Below, in pieces: positions 1 through 5,235 of a DNA stretch of 5,235 nt. The stretch is from an uncultured Rikenellaceae bacterium (GTDB lineage Bacteria; Bacteroidota; Bacteroidia; Bacteroidales; Rikenellaceae), in contig CAMTOL010000166.1 of the NCBI GenBank assembly GCA_947074135.1, positions 1 to 5,235 on the forward strand, written 5' to 3'. A model generated the notes under the pieces. It was given only the letters and a program-made list of their open reading frames with translations, was not told the origin of the DNA and ran no database searches. Each line of letters opens with the position of its first letter. Position 1 is the first letter of the stretch. Position numbers and translations under genes: made by a program.

Positions 1-42
1 AGTATTGCAGTTGTAAGTAGGTGAGTTACGATACTAAAACGA
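1..42. other. 5' edge upstream of miaB, no assignable gene
   Basis: All three forward frames hit a stop within the first 24 bases (TAA at 14-16, TAG at 18-20, TGA at 22-24). At most the last few codons of an upstream gene could lie here, and nothing is recognisable. The TGA at 22-24 is in frame with miaB, so that gene cannot start further upstream as the sequence stands. There is no clear promoter or ribosome binding site, and no purine-rich Shine-Dalgarno motif before the ATG at 43, which is usual in Bacteroidota. Confidence 0.5.
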
Positions 43-1344
43 ATGAAAACTAAAGTATATATAGAATCTTATGATTGTAGAATGACTGTTGTTTACTCCC
101 AAATAGTAGCTTCTATCCTCAAAAAAGAGAATTATGAGATAGCTAATAGTGTTGAAGAGGCAACTATTGTGCTGCTTAATACCTGTGCAATACGAGATAA
201 TGCAGAACAAAAGATTTTTGGCAGATTGAATGAGCTTCGCTCGCGCAAATATAATAATCCAACTGTTGGTGTGATTGGTTGTATGGCTGAAAGGTTGGGA
301 GAGGCTCTATTTGAAAAGGCAGATATAGTGGCCGGTCCAGATGTATATAGAACATTGCCAAACTTGATAGAACAGGCTCTAAGCGGAGGTAAAGTGATTA
401 ATACAGTGCTTTCGAACAAAGAGATGTACGAAGATATTGAACCTGTGAGATTAGATTCGAATGGAATTTCGGCCTTTGTAGCAATTATGCGTGGGTGTAA
501 CAACTTTTGTTCGTATTGTGTAGTGCCCTACACTCGTGGTCGTGAGCGTTCGCGTTCTGTTGCGACAATCTTGCGTGAGGTGCAGACTCTAATTGACAGT
601 GGTTATAAAGAGGTTACGCTGCTAGGACAAAACGTAAATTCTTATTGTGATGGAGATGTGACCTTTGCAAAGTTGATAAAACAGGTGGCTGAATTGTCGC
701 CTGAGTTAAGAGTAAGGTTTGCAACTTCTCACCCTAAAGATTTGAGCGATGAGTTAATTGAGGCTATGGCGTCGATGCCAAATATTGCAAAGGCGTTTCA
801 TCTGCCTGTTCAGAGTGGTAGTAATGTGATGCTCAAGGCTATGAATCGTAAATATACGGTTGAGTGGTATATGGATAGGGTTAATGCTCTGAGAAAAGCA
901 ATGCCTGGGTGTTCGATTACAACCGATATTATTGCAGGATTTTGTGGCGAAACCGAAGATGATCACAGAGCTACAATTGAGCTGATGAAGAGTGTGGGGT
1001 ATGATTATGCCTTTATGTTTGCCTATTCACAGCGTCCAGGAACTGTTGCAGAACAAAAAATGAGTGATGATGTGAGCAAAGAGGATAAAATTAGAAGACT
1101 AAATGAGATAATTGATACTCAAAATTTGCTATCTTTACACAATAACCAAGCTGATATTGGGAAAAAATTCACTGTTCTTGTCGAGGGGCGTTCGAAACGG
1201 AGCGAGAAACAGCTTTTTGGGCGAACTTCACAGAACAAGGTGGTTGTTTTCGACAAAATGGAGGGTGTGGAGAAGGGTGATTATGTTGATGTGATTGTCC
1301 GAAGCGCATCGTCGGCAACCCTCAAAGGTGAAATTGATATGTAA
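43..1344 (+). CDS. miaB: tRNA-2-methylthio-N6-dimethylallyladenosine synthase MiaB
   Basis: MiaB is a cytoplasmic radical-SAM enzyme. It adds a methylthio group to C2 of N6-isopentenyl-adenosine at position 37 of tRNAs reading codons that begin with U, which stabilises codon-anticodon pairing. The 433 residues show the full family layout. An N-terminal UPF0004 domain carries the three auxiliary-cluster cysteines (C12, C48 in NTC, C80 in IGC). The radical-SAM core has C152-x3-C156-x2-C159 in RGCNNFCSYCVVPYTRGRERSR, which is the MiaB signature. Later motifs are LLGQNVNSY (about 193-201), HLPVQSGSN (253-261) and TDIIAGFCGETE (294-305). A TRAM domain (about 372-431) is expected to bind tRNA. Length is normal for the shorter Bacteroidota forms. 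The ATG at 43 is the only credible start, since an in-frame TGA lies 18 bases upstream. Oddity: the normally near-invariant GCQMN..DSE stretch reads DCRMTVVYSQ (residues 11-20). The cysteine is kept, but the neighbours are non-conservatively changed, possibly base errors near the contig end. MiaB is favoured over the paralogues MtaB and RimO by the NTCAIRDNAEQK and GCNNFCSYCVVPYTRG motifs. Confidence 0.96.
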   Translation: MKTKVYIESYDCRMTVVYSQIVASILKKENYEIANSVEEATIVLLNTCAIRDNAEQKIFGRLNELRSRKYNNPTVGVIGCMAERLGEALFEKADIVAGPDVYRTLPNLIEQALSGGKVINTVLSNKEMYEDIEPVRLDSNGISAFVAIMRGCNNFCSYCVVPYTRGRERSRSVATILREVQTLIDSGYKEVTLLGQNVNSYCDGDVTFAKLIKQVAELSPELRVRFATSHPKDLSDELIEAMASMPNIAKAFHLPVQSGSNVMLKAMNRKYTVEWYMDRVNALRKAMPGCSITTDIIAGFCGETEDDHRATIELMKSVGYDYAFMFAYSQRPGTVAEQKMSDDVSKEDKIRRLNEIIDTQNLLSLHNNQADIGKKFTVLVEGRSKRSEKQLFGRTSQNKVVVFDKMEGVEKGDYVDVIVRSASSATLKGEIDM

Positions 1345-1419
1345 ATAAATTCAAAAATTAATAAGGCGATAAAGTCACTTTGATACTACTCTTTGGCGGT
1401 GGTTTTGTTGCTGTAATCG

Positions 1420-1458
1420 AATTAAAAATATTTTTTAATTCTTAAATGTAAAAGAATT
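1420..1458. repeat. Two overlapping AT-only inverted repeats before the pyrophosphatase start
   Basis: The first repeat has 9-base arms AATTAAAAA (1420-1428) and TTTTTAATT (1432-1440) around TAT. The second has 7-base arms AATTCTT (1437-1443) and AAGAATT (1452-1458), and its right arm touches the ATG at 1459. The two share 1437-1440, so they cannot form together. Both would be weak hairpins because they contain almost no G or C. They may be a simple consequence of the AT-rich leaders common upstream of Bacteroidota genes, or a mild control of translation start. The rest of the 114-base gap after miaB shows no convincing terminator. It does hold a weak promoter-like TACTCTTTG at 1387-1395, one base longer than the Bacteroidota -7 consensus TAnnTTTG and lacking a matching -33 TTG. 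Confidence 0.35.
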
Positions 1459-2130
1459 ATGGCTAAAATGATGGATCCAATTGTGGGTCGTTTGATGGGA
1501 TTGCGCTATAAATCGCACCCTTGGCACGGAATTAATATCGGAGATCAAGCTCCCGATAGAATTATGACCTTTATTGAGATGGTTTCGACCGATACTGTAA
1601 AGTATGAAGTCGATAAAGATTCGGGATACCTAAAAATAGACCGTCCGCAGAAATACTCAACCACTGTGCCAGCTCTCTATGGCTTTATTCCGCAAACTTA
1701 TAGTGGTAGCAGAGTGGCAGATATCAGTAATACAGCATTAACCCGCAATGATATTATTGGTGATGGCGACCCTGTTGATATCTGTGTGTTGACCGAAAAA
1801 GCTATTTCCCACGGCGATATCCTAGTTAAAGCCAAACCAATTGGAGGTATGCGTATGATTGATGCTAACCAGGCTGACGATAAGATTATTGCTGTTATGT
1901 CGCACGATGCTGTGTATGGTAAGATTAACGATATCTCGGAGTTGCCGCAGTTGGTGGTCGAGCGTTTGAAACACTACTTCCTGACCTATAAAGATATACC
2001 GGGTGGAGATAAACGCAATGTTGAGGTTACTCATATTTATGGTGCGGTGGAAGCTAAAGAGATTATTATGGCATCGATTGAGGATTATAACGATAGATTT
2101 AATAATCTTGAAGCAATGTTAAAGATTTAA
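1459..2130 (+). CDS. ppa: Inorganic pyrophosphatase, family I
   Basis: This cytoplasmic Mg2+-dependent enzyme hydrolyses pyrophosphate to two phosphates, pulling nucleic acid, aminoacyl-tRNA and other biosynthetic reactions forward. The family signature DGDPVDI sits at residues 102-108. Active-site positions align by eye with E. coli Ppa: E40 (E20), K48 (K29), R62 (R43), Y74 (Y55), D102/D104/D107 (D65/D67/D70), D135 and D140 (D97, D102), K142 (K104), and Y177-K178 (Y141-K142). All expected metal- and phosphate-binding residues are therefore present and the enzyme should be active. At 223 residues it is longer than the roughly 175-residue E. coli type. It carries an N-terminal extension (about 1-30, with HPWHG) and an insert around 82-97, as seen in Bacteroidota homologues. 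The ATG at 1459 is the first of several candidates (ATGs also at codons 4 and 5) and is preferred because it follows the AT-rich leader directly. The gene lies 114 bases after miaB and has its own terminator, so it is probably monocistronic or the last gene of a loose unit. Confidence 0.95.
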   Translation: MAKMMDPIVGRLMGLRYKSHPWHGINIGDQAPDRIMTFIEMVSTDTVKYEVDKDSGYLKIDRPQKYSTTVPALYGFIPQTYSGSRVADISNTALTRNDIIGDGDPVDICVLTEKAISHGDILVKAKPIGGMRMIDANQADDKIIAVMSHDAVYGKINDISELPQLVVERLKHYFLTYKDIPGGDKRNVEVTHIYGAVEAKEIIMASIEDYNDRFNNLEAMLKI

Positions 2131-2150
2131 AAGTAATCATACTATGGATT

Positions 2151-2187
2151 AGGTGTTAATGTTTGTATGAACTATAGCACCTTTTTT
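2151..2187 (+). terminator. Rho-independent terminator after the pyrophosphatase gene
   Basis: Arms AGGTGTTA (2151-2158) and TAGCACCT (2175-2182) form an 8-bp stem with one G-U wobble. The right arm runs straight into a run of six T (2182-2187), with a second T run at 2196-2202. The 16-base loop can itself pair GTT (2161-2163) with AAC (2170-2172). It begins 20 bases after the pyrophosphatase stop, the expected place, and separates the housekeeping part of the window from the cytochrome gene. Confidence 0.8.
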
Positions 2188-2217
2188 ATATATAATTTTT
2201 TTATTATATTTAATCCC

Positions 2218-2237
2218 AATAATCACTGTTGATTATT
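2218..2237. promoter_or_regulatory. Perfect 8-bp palindrome upstream of the di-heme protein gene, candidate operator
   Basis: AATAATCA (2218-2225) and TGATTATT (2230-2237) are exact reverse complements around CTGT. The site ends 38 bases before the ATG at 2276 and lies after the preceding terminator, where a promoter or operator for the cytochrome/chorismatase pair would be expected. The core ATCA-N4-TGAT is a two-fold symmetric site of a size a dimeric regulator could bind. It is not the FNR box (TTGAT-N4-ATCAA), whose half-sites run the other way. No confident TTG / TAnnTTTG promoter pair is visible in the gap. The remainder (2238-2275) is an AT-rich leader. Such palindromes can arise by chance in AT-rich DNA. 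Confidence 0.35.
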
Positions 2238-2275
2238 AAAAAATTTTAAAAATAAAGCAGTTATTTGTTTGTCCA

Positions 2276-4051
2276 ATGAGAAAGTGTAGATTATTATTAT
2301 CTATTGTATGCCTATTGTGTCTTTATTTATCGAGTTATGCTGAACAGATGGGAGGCGTGAGTCGTACGGCGGCAATAGTAGTTGATGATTGTGGCAGAAT
2401 CGTCATTGCAAATCGTGCAGAGCGTACAGTGCAGATTTTTGATGAACAAACAAAAAAAATGATAGCTGTTGTCGAGCTACCTGCACTTGGTAATGGGGTG
2501 GCTTTGAGCGCTGATGGAACGAAAATATACGTTTCGACATTCGAAGATGGTATTGGTGGAGTTCATATCATTGATGCTAAAAGCTGTAAAATAGAAAAGA
2601 GTGTTAAAGCACCTAGCGGAGCAGAGTTTTTGACCATAGATGGAGGGAAACTCTATCTATTAGCTCGTTTTGCTGGTACAGTGGAGGAGTATGATGCAAA
2701 GGATTTGTCACATTTGCGTTCGGTAAAGGTGCTTCGAGAGCCTAGCTCAATGGCTTTGACCGATAAATATATCTTTGTAAGCAATGCCCTGCCAGTAATG
2801 GCCTCGACTGAGGATTTAGTCACCTCCGAAGTGTCGATGATTGACAGAGCGACCTTTAAAATCGTTAAGAACATTAAACTAGCTAATGGTAGCAACTCTT
2901 TGCGTTCAATGTTGTTGACTCGTGATAGAAAATATATAACCGTTTCGCACAACCTAGGGCGTTACACTGTTCCAACCTCGCAACTTCTTCAAGGTTGGAT
3001 GAATACCTCAGCAATCTCGATGATTGATGCTTCGACTGGCGACTTTCTTGGCTCTGTAATTGTCGATGAGCCTAATCGTGGAGCTGCCGGAACGTGGGGG
3101 ATAGCACAAAGCGAAAATGGTGAAGAGTTGATAGTTAGTCATAGCGGTACACACGATGTGAGTGTGATTGATTACAGAGCTATGATTGAAAAACTCAAAA
3201 ATTATAAAGGAGGAACAGAGCAGTTAGCCTACGATCTTAGATTTCTGTATGGAATGCGCCAAAGAGTGCCTATGGTTGGTAATGGACCTAGGTTGATGGC
3301 GGCAAAAGGCGATAAAATCTATATCCCAACTTACTTCTCGGATACACTCAACATCTTGAACCTAAAAGATAACTCAATCGAATGGATTGCCACAAATCCC
3401 TATTTCAGGGAGTCGATGGCAAACAAAGGCGAGAAGATTTTTAACGATGCAACTTATTGCTATCAGAATTGGCAGTCTTGTAATGGTTGTCACCCCGGCG
3501 ATGGTCGTACAGACGGTATGAACTGGGATTTGATGAACGACGGAGTGGGTAATCCTAAAAACTGTAAAAGTCTATTGTTCTCGATTCAGACTCCTCCTGC
3601 AATGATTACTGGTATTCGGACATCTGCTGAATTAGCCAATCGTAAAGGGTTTACTCATATTCAGTTTTACGAGATACCTGAAGATGATGCGCTCTGTGTT
3701 GATGAGTATGTGAGAACTCTCAGACCAGTGCCTAGTCCGCTACTTGTCGATGGGAAACTTAGCGAAAAGGCTGAACGAGGCAAAAAAGTGTATCAAAAGC
3801 TGCGTTGCGATGATTGTCATAGCGGTCCTTACTTTACCGATTTGAAAATGTATCGCATTGGCGATGATATTGAGTTTGAAAAGGGTTGGGATACACCAAC
3901 ATTGAGGGAGGTTTGGCGAACTGCTCCATATCTGTTCGATGGTCGTGCAGCCACTATGGAGGAGGTCTATACGGTGCATAAGCACGGAATTGAGCGCAAA
4001 GTGTCGCAAAAAGAGATTGAAGAGTTGGTGGAGTATGTTAATAGTCTTTAG
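2276..4051 (+). CDS. Exported YVTN beta-propeller / di-heme cytochrome c (MauG-like) protein
   Basis: A 591-residue protein predicted to act outside the cytoplasmic membrane. Residues 1-22 form a signal peptide: basic MRKCR, a hydrophobic stretch to about 20, and a signal-peptidase I-type site after SYA. No good lipobox is present. Residues about 25-375 carry repeating propeller strands of the YVTN/YncE type, such as GVALSADGTKIYVSTFEDG (73-91), EVSMIDRATFKIVKNI, AISMIDASTGDFLGSV and EELIVSHSGTHDVSVID. Residues about 380-591 are a di-heme cytochrome c domain with C402-x2-C405-H406 (SCNGCHPGDGRTDG) and C511-x2-C514-H515. The linking TPPAMITGIR (439-448) and the closing DTPTLREVWRTAPYLFDGRA (539-558) are the conserved motifs of the cytochrome c peroxidase/MauG superfamily. 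Family knowledge suggests peroxidase-like or electron-transfer chemistry, but substrate and partner are unknown. A cytochrome c maturation system must exist elsewhere in the genome. C395 and C430 near the hemes are unusual extra cysteines. The gene has its own leader after a terminator and is followed after 33 bases by the chorismatase-like gene, suggesting one transcript. Confidence 0.88.
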   Translation: MRKCRLLLSIVCLLCLYLSSYAEQMGGVSRTAAIVVDDCGRIVIANRAERTVQIFDEQTKKMIAVVELPALGNGVALSADGTKIYVSTFEDGIGGVHIIDAKSCKIEKSVKAPSGAEFLTIDGGKLYLLARFAGTVEEYDAKDLSHLRSVKVLREPSSMALTDKYIFVSNALPVMASTEDLVTSEVSMIDRATFKIVKNIKLANGSNSLRSMLLTRDRKYITVSHNLGRYTVPTSQLLQGWMNTSAISMIDASTGDFLGSVIVDEPNRGAAGTWGIAQSENGEELIVSHSGTHDVSVIDYRAMIEKLKNYKGGTEQLAYDLRFLYGMRQRVPMVGNGPRLMAAKGDKIYIPTYFSDTLNILNLKDNSIEWIATNPYFRESMANKGEKIFNDATYCYQNWQSCNGCHPGDGRTDGMNWDLMNDGVGNPKNCKSLLFSIQTPPAMITGIRTSAELANRKGFTHIQFYEIPEDDALCVDEYVRTLRPVPSPLLVDGKLSEKAERGKKVYQKLRCDDCHSGPYFTDLKMYRIGDDIEFEKGWDTPTLREVWRTAPYLFDGRAATMEEVYTVHKHGIERKVSQKEIEELVEYVNSL

Positions 4052-4084
4052 ATTAGGCGATTTGGTAGTATAAAATAGAGGAAA

Positions 4085-5235
4085 GTGAAATTTAAGTACG
4101 AGATATTGAGGAGTTACGAGGAGCACTTTGAAGATGCGCTTGTAGAGTTGGTCAGTAGAGTTGATAGGAGTCGGAAGGCTGTTCGTTTGGTGTTTTTTGG
4201 GACGCCGCTTAGTGAGGAGCAGTATGCTGTACATCGTCTGAAAATCTGGCTTAAACTCTTTGAGGTATTTGGTAAGCGTGCACCAGTGTTTAGCTATATT
4301 GCTCAGCCGCCATTGGCATCAGCTTTAATTATGGAGGTGCAATCAGTTGATAGCAGTGTAGAGGTTCAATGTCATATTACACGTAATGATAATCGCTACC
4401 TAACCATTGATCAGGAGGGAGTTAAGGTGTTGTTGACCGATGGGATACGAGCTATTGATCTAGGTGCTTCGATTGAGTGTCAGTCCGATAAGGTATTTGG
4501 AGAGTTGACCGAGATATTTGAGCAAGAGGGTTTCGAAAAGAGTGATATTGTGCGTCAATGGAACTATATTGAGGGTATAACTTCGATTGGCGACGATGGG
4601 CAAAATTATCAACAGTTCAACAACTCTCGTTCTAGATTTTATTCTGATGTTGATTGGAAGAGTGGATATCCGGCAGCGACAGGCATTGGGACAGAGTGGG
4701 GTGGTGTTGTGGTCGAGTTAGATGCTATAAAGGAGATAGATGGAACAGCTAAGAAGCTAAAAGTTGTAGCACTCGATAATGGTTTGCAGGTGGCGGCTCA
4801 CGACTACTCGAAACGAGTGTTGTTGGGAGCTAAGGAGTTGACCACTCCTAAATTTGAACGTGCAAAGACAGTATATTCAGATGATGAGCATTGTGGGATT
4901 GTTTATGTTTCGGGGACTGCGGCTATTCGTGGCGAGGAGTCTTTGAAGGGTGTGGGAGCAAAAGAGCAGTGTGTGGCGACGCTCGAAAATATAGAGTATC
5001 TCATTGGAGCAGAGAATTTGACGAAGCATAGCGTTGAGATGGAACGAGGTGCTGAATTGAAGCTCTTTAGAGTATATCTCAAACATAGGAGCGATTACAA
5101 CGTAGTGGGAGAGGTAGTTGAGGGGCGTTTGCCTAGAACTCCAGATATTTCCACGCTAGGTGATGGTTGTCGTGTGGCGTTGTGTGTCGAGATGTGGGTG
5201 TACTCACTGTGCAATGTCATCCACACGGTACACAC
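4085..5235 (+). CDS. Chorismatase-like enzyme (FkbO/Hyg5/XanB2 family), partial at 3' edge
   Basis: An open frame of 383 codons plus two bases runs off the window. It starts with GTG at 4085. An in-frame TAG at 4076-4078 blocks any earlier start. The first in-frame ATG, at 4331, would remove 82 residues that look genuine (KFKYEILRSYEEHFEDALVE onward). Chorismatases split chorismate into pyruvate plus a dihydroxycyclohexadienoate or a hydroxybenzoate. Motifs matching the family as I know it are IVRQWNYIEGI (155-165), YQQFNNSRSRFY (175-186), GYPAATGIGTEWGG (194-207), VYVSGTAAIRGEESLKG (273-289), and the RidA-like tail with ATLENIEYLI (298-307) and LFRVYLKHRSDYNVV (327-341). C362 and E369 are seven residues apart, as are the catalytic C327 and E334 of Hyg5, which points to 3-hydroxybenzoate formation. 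Usual members are about 330-350 residues with an ending like DVCRxxLLVEIEG. Here the tail reads GDGCRVALCVEMWVYS and stays open, suggesting base errors at the contig end. The enzyme is probably cytoplasmic and co-transcribed with the upstream di-heme gene. The alternative is an uncharacterised RidA-family protein. Confidence 0.75.
   Translation, partial: MKFKYEILRSYEEHFEDALVELVSRVDRSRKAVRLVFFGTPLSEEQYAVHRLKIWLKLFEVFGKRAPVFSYIAQPPLASALIMEVQSVDSSVEVQCHITRNDNRYLTIDQEGVKVLLTDGIRAIDLGASIECQSDKVFGELTEIFEQEGFEKSDIVRQWNYIEGITSIGDDGQNYQQFNNSRSRFYSDVDWKSGYPAATGIGTEWGGVVVELDAIKEIDGTAKKLKVVALDNGLQVAAHDYSKRVLLGAKELTTPKFERAKTVYSDDEHCGIVYVSGTAAIRGEESLKGVGAKEQCVATLENIEYLIGAENLTKHSVEMERGAELKLFRVYLKHRSDYNVVGEVVEGRLPRTPDISTLGDGCRVALCVEMWVYSLCNVIHTVH

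Noticed and set aside
132..503. A 123-residue minus-strand open frame inside miaB
   Set aside because: It lies wholly within the conserved MiaB coding region, and its composition is that of an antisense shadow.
1371..1381. Short palindrome AAAGT-C-ACTTT after miaB as a terminator
   Set aside because: A five-base A/T-dominated stem with a one-base centre cannot form a stable hairpin, and no T run follows in register.
2260..2271. TTATTTG / TTTGTTTG as a Bacteroidota -7 promoter element for the di-heme gene
   Set aside because: It does not match TAnnTTTG, has no TTG at the right -33 distance, and lies within a few bases of the start codon, leaving almost no leader.
2281..2335. The signal sequence of the di-heme protein as a lipoprotein signal
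   Set aside because: The cysteines at 12 and 15 are preceded by IV and LL rather than a small residue at -1. SYA before residue 23 fits signal peptidase I better.
3740..4234. A 164-residue minus-strand open frame across the end of the cytochrome gene
   Set aside because: It overlaps the conserved second heme motif and the start of the chorismatase-like gene on the + strand. Its translation shows no recognisable domain and reads as an antisense shadow.
1..5235. tRNA genes, CRISPR repeats, transposases, phage or defence genes
   Set aside because: Reading both strands showed no repeat-spacer pattern, no cloverleaf-like segment in the short intergenic gaps, and no mobile-element protein motif. 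The four coding regions fill nearly all of the window.

Overview
The window reads as ordinary chromosomal DNA from a Bacteroidota bacterium, most likely Bacteroidales. Four points support this: moderately AT-rich sequence, AT-rich leaders with no Shine-Dalgarno-like site before the start codons, a long (223-residue) bacterial family I pyrophosphatase of the type typical of Bacteroidota, and a MiaB of the same flavour. I cannot place it below order level. All four genes are on the + strand. I see no tRNA, rRNA, CRISPR array, transposase or phage gene.

Layout. At 43-1344 is miaB, the radical-SAM tRNA methylthiotransferase, complete but with an oddly degenerate N-terminal motif. After an AT-rich gap with two overlapping weak inverted repeats comes a class I inorganic pyrophosphatase (1459-2130), closed by a good intrinsic terminator (2151-2187). 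A 145-base gap with a perfect 8-bp palindrome leads to a 591-residue exported protein (2276-4051): signal peptide, YVTN-type beta-propeller, and a C-terminal di-heme cytochrome c / MauG-like domain with two CXXCH sites. Only 33 bases later a GTG-started gene (4085 to the window edge) runs out of the window. It looks like a chorismatase (FkbO/Hyg5/XanB2 family, RidA-like fold) and keeps the C-x6-E pair that I recall as characteristic of the 3-hydroxybenzoate-forming Hyg5 type.

How the genes fit. miaB and the pyrophosphatase are housekeeping genes. The last two are probably co-transcribed and form the accessory part. A chorismatase makes a hydroxybenzoate from chorismate, and in Xanthomonas such an enzyme (XanB2) supplies the starter unit for aryl polyene pigments. 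The edge may therefore be the entry to an aryl polyene or dialkylresorcinol-type locus downstream. That is inference, because nothing beyond the edge is visible.

The main quality warning is that both ends of the window (about 70-105 and about 5150-5235) depart from otherwise strongly conserved protein motifs in a way that looks like contig-end base errors. Residue-level conclusions there should be treated with care.
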